Position numbers and translations under genes: made by a program
Shown here: in pieces, positions 44,499 to 54,765 of the stretch
How the letters are laid out: each line of letters begins with the position of its first letter
How positions within the stretch are numbered: the stretch's first letter is position 1
The notes under the pieces: model-generated
Seen by the model: only the letters and a program-made list of their open reading frames with translations
Database searches by the model: none
What the model was told of the DNA's origin: nothing
Assembly (NCBI GenBank): GCA_016748015.1
Contig: JAAOMT010000028.1
Coordinates: 1-64,000 of the forward strand
Source: Geosiphon pyriformis
Lineage: Eukaryota > Glomeromycota > Glomeromycetes > Archaeosporales > Geosiphonaceae
DNA: 64,000 nt
Direction: 5' to 3'

Positions 44499-46540
44499 GT
44501 GGCAGAATCAGAAATTATAGGAGCAAACTATTTAGGATTCGCAAAATCCTTATTTCAACACTATTGTCAATACTTGAGATTAAACCACAATCATATATCC
44601 ACTGAATCAGCCTTCAATTTCTACGTCAACAAAAAGATTTCTTCTTTATTAGGAACACCAGTGAACACTGAATCAGCAAGAGAAACTTTCTATAAGGAAT
44701 TAATTCAAAACACCAACCTACCAACAAACCATAATTTTGCATCTATCATCACTGAGATCAACAAAGAAATTGAACACCACACTCAACAAAGATATCCAAT
44801 TACATATGCTAGTAAAGGCAAGGGAAAATTACAAACACCAGTAGTAACACCCAGAAAAATACAGCCACCTGCTTGAAAGAAAAACAGAGTTGAATCTCCA
44901 AGCAACTCATCCTACCACTATACACCTGGAAGCGCCATCAACATATCATCAACCAACATGTTTTCATCAACTGTGACATCAACATTTGGACGATTCCCAT
45001 TCCAAAGTAGACAAAAGAAAACAGAATTGCTAGGACCATATGGTGAATACTTTAAGGGATTTAATTCACGATCATCAATCTCATTAGGACTTCGATCATC
45101 ACCGCCTCCACCAGATTTTGGAATCTCTGATCTGTGGGAAACAGCAGAATCAGAAAAAGAAAAAAAATCAGAGGATCAAGAATTTACTTACCAAAACCCG
45201 ATCATTGAAAGCCCGGAAGTTGAAACCCCAGAAGTTGAAATCCCAAATCTTCAAGCTTAACAAAATTTAAATATAGAAAATTTGGAAATCAAAACTCAGA
45301 ATCAGCAAAGACAGAACAATCCAAAACCCAAATTAATTAATCAGTAAAACTTATCTCCAATAATTGTCATCGATCAACTGCCAATTAATCTAGTAGCCAA
45401 ACCTATACAATAGCCACTTCAACTACCACCCCAACAACTACTTCAACAGTCACCACAACCACCTAACTTAGACCCAATGGCCTATGCACCCATCACAAAA
45501 CTCGACAACTTTACTGGTGAAAAAGATGATGCTTAAGTATGACTGAATGATGTAGAAAAGGCCATCGCAGCCAATGGATGGAATGACGCCCGAGCCATAC
45601 AAGCCATTCCCTACTTTCTTAAGGATACCGCTAATTCATGGTATCAGAGCTTGGTTAATAAACCACAAGATTTCAATGTCTTTAAAGTGGAATTCCTAAG
45701 ATACTTCAGCAACAACAATAGCATTAATCACCTAGTCAATACATTCACCACCATGAAACAAGGAGAAACTGAAACAGTCACCACTTACCTGGGACACTTC
45801 CATCGAAACTTGCGCCAAATTCAAACAATTGATGATGACTATTTTACAGCACCACAGATACTCAACCAGTTTATCCGTGGCCTATGCAGCAGTATCTTGC
45901 AACATGTACATCCATTGCATCCTAGCACGCTTTAAGACACAGTCACACACGCCAGAGATTTTGAATCTGCTGAGTCAGAGGCTAACTATGCCCAAGCCGT
46001 TAATCTAGTAATAAACGGATTATCTGAATTGGATTCCAAATTGGAGAAGTTCAGTGAATCAATTAATAAGAGATTGGAAGGATACTTAGCTAACAATTAC
46101 ACCATTTATCAGCCTTTACAATGATGTAATAATCAAGGAAATTATAATCATGGCCAAAATCAACCGCATCCATCTTCATCAACCAATTAACAGTGACAAC
46201 AGGAAATGTGTATCTGCCACTATTGTGGTAAACAAGGACATATCCAAATTGACTGTCGCCAGCGTTTAAATAACCAACAATTGGGAAATCCATATTGAAG
46301 CCCCGATCGCCAGTTCCAAACTCCAAATCAGTACCCAAATCAAAACCCACCCGCTTACCTACCAGTGACACAGTCATCAGTTTATCAGTCTTCAGTATAT
46401 CAACCTCCGATTTATCAGCCGCAGCCACAAGTAATATATCAACCACAGCCACAAATAATTTATCAACCTCAACAGATCCAAACACCACCCCAAAACTTAC
46501 CACCCAACAGAACCCAAAGACCAAGAATAACTCAACAGAG
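44499..46540 (+). pseudogene. Gypsy-3 gag
   Basis: Begins at GTG 44499 with GANYLGFAKSLFQHYCQYL, homologous to Gypsy-1; no ATG lies between the upstream stop and this GTG. The capsid-like core has IAANGWNDARAIQAIPYF, FKVEFLRYFS and FTTMKQGET. The zinc knuckle CHYCGKQGHIQIDC (about 46215) is intact. A Gln/Tyr/Pro repeat region (YQPQPQVIYQPQPQIIYQP) links to the protease. Stops include TAA 45534-45536 and TGA 45540-45542, where Gypsy-1 has CAA and TGG. Confidence 0.87.
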
Positions 46541-47848
46541 CTGGAGATCAGCAATGGTAGCTTATCAACCAATCCCCAGTTCTTCACAGCAACCATCTGG
46601 ATTACGCCAGCGGAATTTGGGTACCAGTCAACCCCAGAACCCGAATTCCCAGAACTATTTAAGTCTCCTGGTCACCCCAGAAGACGCTTCAACCAATAAC
46701 CCAGCATTTACCCAAAAACAACCATTCACCAGTAATATCCCACCTGCTACTATTACCGAAGACAAGTCATTGGCCGCTATCTTCCTATTTGAATTTGAGG
46801 AAACAGCTGCAACGCCATTGTTTAGTGGAGCCGCTCTTAAAGCCAAACCAATTACTGCGATGTACACTGATGCCAAAGTTGAAGGACAATCCATTAAATT
46901 GATCCTGGACAGCAGTTCTGCAGGCAGCATAATCACAAGACAAATCATGGATCAATTAGATCATCAAGTTGATCGAGCTGCCAGTGCCAGAATCATCACA
47001 GCCGATAGAGTGACCAAAACTCCAATCGGCGAAATCGACAACTTTCCTTTTGAAGTCAATGGCATCATAACTCCCATTAAAGTGCTAGTGATGGAAGCCA
47101 CTCAATACTAAGCTCTTGTTGGTAATGACTGGCTATCTAAAGTCAATGCAACGTTAAACTGGAACACCCAGAAACTCCAGCTAACGTATCAGGGCCAACA
47201 CATACATGTCCCGGCAATGTGTGGCCATTTCAAAACTCCTCCAAGAAAGAAACTATTGATTGAACTGGAGGAGGAGAAAGAAAAGCCAACCTGAGAAGCC
47301 TACCAAGTGTTGTGGGCGGATGAAGAGCACAATGAACTACTGCTCATATTCTTCTGGGACAACAGCAACAAGGGAAAAAAGAAACAAAAGGAAGAACTTA
47401 TCTGGGAAACTGATGACCTGACATGGACCGACAACGACGAGAGCGAACTGACTTCAAGCTGGAAATGGGAAGAGGACAACAAAAATAAAGGAAAAGAGAA
47501 AGAAAAAAAGACCACCCAAACTATTACCACTTATCATAATACCTACACTATTTCACAACGATCTACCTATCATTGACTTAAGCTTATATGCATCGATTGT
47601 GGCAAGAAATTGTCGTCAATGGGTGCATGCTGTGGTGATAATGAGGAATACCACACCGCGACAAAATTCTACTGTCGTCTATGCTTACTCAAACACTTCG
47701 GATGACCAAAGAAACAAGAAAAATGGGATAACCAACCTTGTCTCGCTTGTGGAAAGACCCTGCTAGATGAAGAGATATGGAATGACATCCCAGAATGGGG
47801 AGGAATGTGTGATGTGTCATGTCAATACACGATTCTAATAAGTGACTA
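46541..47848 (+). pseudogene. Gypsy-3 protease and Cys-rich module
   Basis: In frame with gag. The retropepsin motif reads LILDSSSAGSIITRQI (46908-46916), so the Gly of DSG is Ser. The acidic linker (WETDDLTWTDNDESELTSSW) is followed by the Cys-rich module (about 47580-47840): CIDCGKKLSSMGAC, FYCRLCLLKHF, PCLACGKTLLDE and GGMCDVSCQYTILI, with every Cys pair present. Stops at about 47109 (TAA; CAA in Gypsy-1), 47292, 47577 and 47703. Confidence 0.85.
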
Positions 47849-49331
47849 AGTAAGGAAAGAAACCTCAATAGAAGCAGTCTAGAGAAAAGCCATACAGTGA
47901 CTGGACAGTTGCCCACATAACGACGACAAAATTTGGCGAATGGCACTCGCCAAAATTGAAGGGGCAATGCCAGAAGAGATAAAAACAATCAAAGACAACC
48001 CCCCAGAACCTTTAGAGCTTGACTGAGATGCAGAACCCATCATAAACTTCCTGGATCTGGAACAATTCCACGAACATTACCAAGAATTAGCACCTACAAG
48101 GGAAGAACAAAAACAACGGTTAGAGCAGTTGAATGCTCGACTATGTCAACACTGCCTAATTCCCTGTGACTTCCAGTATTGTAATGAGTGTGACCTCATT
48201 TACAATCTACCACCATGCATAATCTACTCGATCCCTGAAGAAGAAAAACCAATCAGCAGCTGCACATCAGAATCAAAATCGCTGATCAATCGCAATTCAA
48301 ACTCCGACAATGATGACAATAACAACAGTTCAAGCTCTGTTCAAATTGGCAATGACAACGAAAACGATTCAGACTCAGATTCAAAACCCAATGTAAACTA
48401 TGAACAATACATTGCACTACCAGATCTCTCCAAGGAACAAGAGTTGAAATGGTATAGTAACAATGGGGAAGGTATTATGCCAGAACGTACACATGATACT
48501 GATATAGGGTTTAATCTAAGATATCCAGGAAAAAATGCCATCAAATTGGAACCACATTCACGCACCTGCATTGATCTAAAAATAGCACTAGAAATTCCGG
48601 CAACAACAATGGTTCAATTAGCATCTAGAAGTAGTTTAGTGAAAAGAGGGATTAATATAAGAGGAGGAATAATTGACGCGGGATATGTAGGAAATATCAT
48701 CGCTATGCTACAAAATGACTCAGAAAAGGCCTATGTAATAGAGCCCAATGAAAAGATAGCACAGGCAATATTCCTGCCTCTGATTAGAATAGCTCAGTTA
48801 GTATCAGTGGGAAAGAGGGAAAAATTAGGAATAATGGCAAGAGGAATACAGGGATTCGGATCTACAGGTAGAATAGATGTACCAGTTAACATGGCAGAGA
48901 AAGAAATTGTTGGCCAAGAAGAAATTATCTCAACTGGTCAAGCTATTTCCATTCCACCATATAGCCAGTACATGTTAGCAATAGAAAGGAAAGAAAAGGA
49001 GCAAGAACAAATTTTTGAAGTAGAAGCAACCTTTTGTAAATCAGGAGAGATTGGGTTGATCAATCTCCACATACCAGCCAAAAGCTATAGCAGCATAAAA
49101 ATTCCCATCTACAACAACACTGGTAATGTCATCAACATACCAGAAGGAACCACCATTGGATATTTAATCACAGAAATAGAAGACCAACCACCAAACCCCA
49201 TTCCAGACTTTCCACAACTTTGTGGATATGTTGACATCACATCACAAACCATCTATGGACAAGACAAATGTTATTTGCTCCAACCAGAACAATTGGAACA
49301 AATGAATATGGGAAACTTAGACTCACTCTAA
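47849..49331 (+). pseudogene. Gypsy-3 dUTPase domain and linker to RT
   Basis: A 400-codon open stretch (48129-49331) with the Cys cluster LCQHCLIPCDFQYCNEC, an Asn/Asp/Ser-rich spacer, then the dUTPase: DIGFNLRYP (motif 1; Ala to Ile), ASRSSLVKRGI (2), GIIDAGYVGNI (3, canonical), EKIAQAIFLPL (4) and RGIQGFGSTG (5). The region after it contains IYNNTGNVINIPEGTTIGYL and reaches RT after a TAA (CAA in Gypsy-1). Upstream stops at about 47880-48025 break the link to the protease. Confidence 0.9.
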
Positions 49332-50700
49332 TATATGCAGCTCAAGATATTACTCAACAATTTCAATAACATCTTTGCCAGTAAAAATGAGTTTGGCCAA
49401 ACTGACATCATCCAGCATTAGATCAAGACTGGAGATGCAATGCCAATCAAACAAAGAGCATACAGAGTACCGCCAGCCAGCCACAAGATTATTCGTCAAG
49501 AAATAAACAAAATGCTTGACAACGGGCTAATTCAATCATCAATGAGTCTATGGTCATCACCAGTAGTACTCATCCGAAAGAAAAATAGGAAAATCCAGTT
49601 TTGTGTAGACTACAGAAAACTCAATGGTGTAACTCGTGGAGACAGTTATCCAACTCCATGAATACAAGAATTATTTGATGCTTTCAGTGGAAACAAATGG
49701 TTCTCCACATTAGATTTGGACAATGGTTACTGACAAGTAGCCATGAATCCAGCTGACAAAAAGAAAACAGCATTTACTACTAGAGAAGGGAATTTTGAAT
49801 TTGAAGTAATGTCATTTGGCTTAACCAATGCCCCAGCAACTTTCCAACGGCTAATAGAAATTGTTTATACTAGCTTATTGTAGAAATCAGTAGTTATATA
49901 CTTGAACAATACCAATGTATTCTCAAAGATGTTTGATGATTATCTTCATCATCTTCAACAAGTGTTCGAAAGACTAAGAAGAGCAGGACTAAAGTTAAAT
50001 GCGACAAAGTGCTTCTTTGGCAAGACAGAACTCAAATTCTTGGGACACATAGTCAGCAAAGACAGCATCAAAATGGATCCAGAGAAAATAAAGATAGTAA
50101 AGAACTTTCCAGTGCTGAACAATATAACAGAACTGAAATTATTCTTGGGATTTGCCAGTTACTATCGCCGTTTTATCATGAACTTTTCTAAAATAGCACA
50201 GCCACTCAATCAACTGCAAAACAAAAATGCGAAATATGAATGGACAGAAAGTCAACAAGAAGCTTTTGATATTCTGAGGAAAAAGCTCATCCAAGCTCCA
50301 GTACTGATCTATTCAGATTACAGCAAACCATTCATCATCACCACTGATGCATCTGGTCAAACATTGGGAGCAGTATTATCTCAGAGAGGACCGGACGGCA
50401 AAGAACATCCAGTAGCATATGTCAGCAGAGATTTAACACCAGCTGAAAAGAACTATGGAACACTGGAACAAGAACACTTAGCAATATACTGGGCTGTCAT
50501 GAAATGAAAAGAATACTTGAGCCAAAAGTTTGAAGTATACACAGATCACAAGAGATTAACATCACTCCAAAAACAAGAATTTGGAGATGGAAGACAGTCA
50601 AGATGGAAAATGGCACTTGCACCATACAATTATACTATACATTACAAAAAGGGAAAAAACAATGGAAATGCTGACAGTTTTATCACGAATAAGACAAATC
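49332..50700 (+). pseudogene. Gypsy-3 reverse transcriptase-RNase H
   Basis: RT with INKMLDNGLIQSSMS, FCVDYRKLN, LDLDNGYWQVAM, FGLTNAPATFQRL and the catalytic loop VIYLNNTNVFS (49905-49910), Asn at both Asp positions. RNase H shows ITTDASGQTLGAVLSQ, LEQEHLAIYWAVMK and YTDHKRLTSL, ending at GNADSF. Stops at about 49660, 49733 and 49881 (TAG; TGG in Gypsy-1) and about 50505. Position 49902-50507 is open. Confidence 0.92.
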
Positions 50701-50929
50701 TAAGAACATTTCAACCCAAAAATATAATAAAACCAGAACAATACCAACAGAAAAATACAACAAAAGATGAACATACAAAAATATCAACAATTGCAATATT
50801 ATCTAAACACTCAACAGTTCAAGGAAAATTTATCTCATACAAAATAAAGGAGTATCAAACAACAATCAAAATATTTTATCACTCACCAAAATATACTTTA
50901 TCGGAAAAATAGAAGGGATTCAGATCAAC

Positions 50930-52150
50930 CAACCAAAGTAATTATGGAGCCAGAAAAAGAGACAATATTATTCAACATACACTCAAATCTAACAGCAGGA
51001 CATTTTTACAAAGAAGCAACCATAGAAAGAACTAGAAAAAGATACTATTGGCCATCAATGTACCCAAAAATCATTCAATATGTTCAAAATTGTAATGCTT
51101 GTCAGTGAAGAGGAGAAACAAGACCCAGTGAACCATTAAGATCAATCAAAGTGAGACAACCATTTGACTGTATGGGAATTGATTTAGTCGGACCATTAAC
51201 AATCACCAGCAGAGGAAACAGATATATAGCAGTAGCTATGGACTATTTCACTAAATGGCCAGAGGCAAAAGCAATTCAAAGAGCAGATGCAAAATCCATT
51301 GCCGAATTTGTTCATCAGAATTTGATTTGTCGACATGGATGTCCAAAAGAATTATTATTAGACCAAGGAATTCATTTTGTGAACAGAACATTAACAGAAT
51401 TGAGCCAAAGATTCGGAATTAAGAAACTATTGTCATCACCATATTATCCACAAATCAATGGATTAGTAGAAAAATTCAACAGAACATTGTGTGAAGCAAT
51501 AGCCAAGCTCAGCCAAGAAAACCAGAACAATTGGGATTTGTTCATACCATTAGTACTATTTGCTTATCGAACAACGAAACAAGATATTACACAAGCAACA
51601 CCATTTGAATTAGTATATGGAAGAATAGCAACATTACCAGTAGAGAGAGAAATTAATACATATCCAGCTGAACCAATAACAGAGAAAAATTTTCAAGAAA
51701 CATTGCTGAGAAAAACATATGACTTAATAGAAACATTGGAAAACAAATTAAGAAGAGCAGCTAATAATATCCAAAAGTCACAAGAAACACAGAAAAAAAG
51801 ACACGATAGTCAACTACCAGACAAACCAGTTGAATTCAAGATCGGAGACAAAGTATTACTACATTGTACCAAAGTGGAAAAACAATGGAGTGGAAAATTT
51901 GACCCCAAATGAAACGGATCATTTCACATAGAAAAAATTCTAGGAAATAGAGCTTACAAATTAAGATTGGATAACAAAAATTTTAATCAAAGCAGCACAT
52001 GGAGATTGACTGAAACCATATTACAACATTACACTACCATCTACCAGTAATATTCTACAATTAGGAGTACAGAGAATACTAGTCCAACCAGATGAGATTC
52101 CACGAGATTGGGAACCAATCATTATTATCGACAACAACACGTTAAATTGA
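50930..52150 (+). pseudogene. Gypsy-3 integrase
   Basis: Zinc region GHFYKEAT..IIQYVQNCNACQ, then the core with GIDLVGPLTITS, LLLDQGIHF and NGLVEKFN: all three catalytic acidic residues are present. The C-terminal part has KVLLHCTKVEKQW. A TGA at about 51107 and another at 51910 interrupt it, and an indel near 51979 shifts the tail. The main body, 51151-51912, is open. Confidence 0.9.
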
Positions 52151-52174
52151 TCCATCAAAAAAATATATAAAGAC

Positions 52175-52834
52175 ATGATAGACGCGACAAAAAATATCAG
52201 AAAAATGGAAATTACAGACAATATTCATTCACTAGTACAACAACTCTTTCAATTAATCCAACACCAGGAAATGGAGATCACAATCAATCAACAAACCATT
52301 TGATATCAAGATACTAGAAAGACATTTCAACTCAAAACACAGAAGAAAACTGAAAATACTGTGGACAAAATCATGGCAAAAGTAAAATTAGCAATAAAAA
52401 AATTGACAAAAGAGTTACTATATCAAGAGTTGACTAAAGAAACTTGGAATTGGTAGATACAACAATTTCCACGAAACTATTATTATTTTTACTTGGGACA
52501 ACATGTAAATATCCAGAATCTATATATGGATAAAACAAAGTGATTATTCGACCAAGGAGTACTACAACAATTAGAATATTTTGTGGGAAAGAACAACTTA
52601 TCTACACAAGTCTGAGCCATATACTGAATACACACAGCATTTCAAGATAAACCAGAAATATTGCTCAACAGAGCAATGGATCTGGTTACCAGTAATCAAT
52701 TGGGAAAAATCATCAATGCTCAATTTGAAGAATTACAGACCCAAATAACACAAGTAATTTTCGAAAACAAAATCCAGGAAATACTTCAAGAGGAGGAATT
52801 ACATGATTTAGATTTCAACGGAGCTCAATATTAA
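52175..52834 (+). pseudogene. Gypsy-3 extra 3' ORF (219 codons), unknown
   Basis: Same length (220 codons with stop) and start as in Gypsy-1, with no indel between the two, but several point stops of its own (Trp and Gln/Arg-type positions). Conserved words are RKMEITDNIHSLVQQLFQLI, HVNIQNLY, VTSNQL and QFEELQTQITQVI. No membrane segment is seen. The frame ends 13 bases before the 3' LTR, directly at the polypurine tract. Confidence 0.75.
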
Positions 52835-53738
52835 AAAAAGAGAATAATGTTACTCATAGAAATATAAGAAATATATTAGCATAATTATTAGCCAATCAGA
52901 AGGAAGCGTAGTAAATGTGGAATTCCAGAATTCCTCTCAAAAATTGCAGGATTCCAGAAATTTCAGGATTCCCAACAAGGAATTGCAGAATTCCAGAATT
53001 CCAGGATTCCTCTTAAAGAAATCACAGGATTCTAGGAATTCCAGGATTTCTGTCGTGAAGAATCAAAGAATTAAGGAATTTCAATTATGTATATATAGCA
53101 GTAGTGTTAGAAACAGAAAAGACAGAATCGATACCACAGAATCCTTAATTTAGAAACACAATCATTAAATAAATAATTATTTCATATCTCAAATCCACTC
53201 CCCACTATTAACCCTTCATGTTGATAGTAATTGATACTTAACCACGCTGGAACAATAGCTCTTGATCACAGCTATTGATGAGATACTAATCTGCAAATTG
53301 CCTTGGCTTATTTCTTTGCTTTCTTTATTTTTCTTTTATTTCTTTTTTCTTTATTTTATTTTGATTTGTTGTTATATATACTAATTGATAAAAGATTAAG
53401 CACTGAGTTATTGACGTCAAGAATAGCCTGGTAAAAGACCCAGAAATACAGGTAGGATTTTATATATTATTGGATAGCTTACCAGAAGGGCACGACTGCC
53501 AGAATAAATCCGGCCGCCAAGCTGAGAAAGAAATTAGGCATAATTGCGACTTCAGGAAAACTACTACTATTACTATTGAATCTCTGTCCATTATATAAAG
53601 AACTCCACAACAAAACCTTCAGATCAACCAAAACCTTCAGATACAGCATCTTCAAAACAGCCTCAACAGAAATAGCTTTTGAGTACCAAGTTACAGATTT
53701 GTTATTTAATTCAACAACAGAAATAATCACCTGTAACA
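52835..53738 (+). repeat. Gypsy-3 polypurine tract and 3' LTR
   Basis: The purine run (aaaaaagagaataa) precedes the LTR at 52848. The LTR is almost identical in layout to the left copy, with the GGAATTCC-like array at about 52918-53060 and TATATATA near 53090. Confidence 0.92.
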
Positions 53739-54632
53739 ATGTCTTTCTCTGATTGATATCTTCTTCCTTATGTTAATAAACATTTTTTGTTGGCAGATGA
53801 TAGTGTTGTTTTCGGTAATTCTAGGCACTTTGTCTGTGATGTTTTTTGTGTTGTTTGTTGTACGTGTTGGGAGGTTGGTTCTGGTTCTGAATTTTTAAAT
53901 AGTGGTTTGTGCTCAAATGTTGATTGACTTTGTTCTTCCAAAGTTTGGCACCCTGATTTGCATATGGCCACTAGTTTCACCAGCAGGTTCACTGCTGACA
54001 CTCGAACTTATCTCATGAAAACTTTGCACTATTGGCTTCCTGTGGCTGTCCAAAAGCACATTTACAATAAATATTACCTTAGTGTTCTGTGTCTATATTG
54101 TGGTGAGGTAGAGGTGTCTAATCATGTGTTTTCTTGTGTAGTTGATGATTCAGCTTGCTATCAGGTCTTGGAATTTTGCATGTCTTCTTGGAAGGTGCTT
54201 TCTGGTCTTTCATTTCCTTTTTTGTGTGTATTGCAGATGCTGTTAACCTGTGCTTTGGACTTTCTGGTTTCATCAGCTTTTTACAAGGGTTTTGTTTTCA
54301 ATGAATGGCTTCGAAAGGCTATTTCTGTCTTCTATAATCCCAAAGTTGCTGGTGTTAAAATTGCTAATTTTGTGTGCTCTATTTGTCTTGCTTTCAGGAA
54401 TAATGTTTGGTTAGTCCATGCTAACCATTACACATTTATGGAAAAGAATAACCTAATCTCAGTAGATGGCTCAATCTTCATCTTGGTTTTTGGTTTGGCT
54501 TTGGAGTTCTCAGCTGGTGTAATTAAATTGCTTGGTATTGCTGAAGCTTTTGGTGTTCATTTTGGCTTTCACAAGTCTTGTTTGTTTTTTTTAGGTATTA
54601 ATAATTCGGTTTCAGTTATTATAAGTGCATAG
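53739..54632 (+). pseudogene. LINE-B ORF2, fourth part: C-terminal zinc-like domain
   Basis: Resumes the LINE as LLPYVNKHFLLADDS. The open frame 53958-54632 carries VWHPDLHM and the Cys/His cluster CLYCGEVEVSNHVFSC (CxxC-x8-H-x3-C), the zf-RVT-like element common at the end of LINE ORF2 proteins. The frame ends at 54632, and the 3' UTR runs to the A-run at 54755-54763. LINE-C has the same domain at about 8880-8960. Confidence 0.85.
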
Positions 54633-54765
54633 TGTTGTCCTGACTGGCTTGAGTGGCTGGTTACATGTAGAAAACGCATAATTCATGCTTAGTTTAGATT
54701 ATTTCTTTAATGTATAGTTCTAAGTAGTGTTTGAATTTCACTCATTAAATGAATAAAAAAAAATA

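Larger units (their letters stand above)
43547..53738 (+). mobile_element. Gypsy-3, Ty3/Gypsy LTR retrotransposon with dUTPase
   Basis: Complete 10.2-kb element of the same family as Gypsy-1, with LTRs of 890 and 891 bp that are very similar to each other. Gag through RNase H share a single frame (position mod 3 = 0), broken only by point stops; integrase is in the +1 frame. The 4 bases before (GCAT) and after (ATGT) the element do not match, unlike the other two insertions. Confidence 0.95.
17791..54765 (+). mobile_element. LINE-B, non-LTR retrotransposon split by three LTR elements
   Basis: The LINE occupies four host segments: about 17791-21570, 31769-33230, 43057-43546 and 53739-54765, in the same order and orientation as LINE-A. 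The gaps are complete Gypsy elements. The translated LINE resumes at the matching residue after the first two gaps when compared with LINE-A: CSAFDVL to DNFSVLKD across the first, and SFLL to GVGPLDVCGS across the second. It ends with a 3' UTR and a nine-A run (54755-54763). Roughly 6.8 kb of LINE is spread over 37 kb. Many stops and shifts show it is inactive and older or less protected than LINE-A. The 5' limit is approximate. Confidence 0.92.

Noticed and set aside
17938-53738. TGA read as Trp (altered genetic code), since many TGA codons lie at Trp positions in the elements
   Set aside because: Host genes here end in TGA (thioredoxin, SEC11, fimbrin), and TAG and TAA occur at Trp and Gln positions in the same elements. 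Point-mutation decay explains all.
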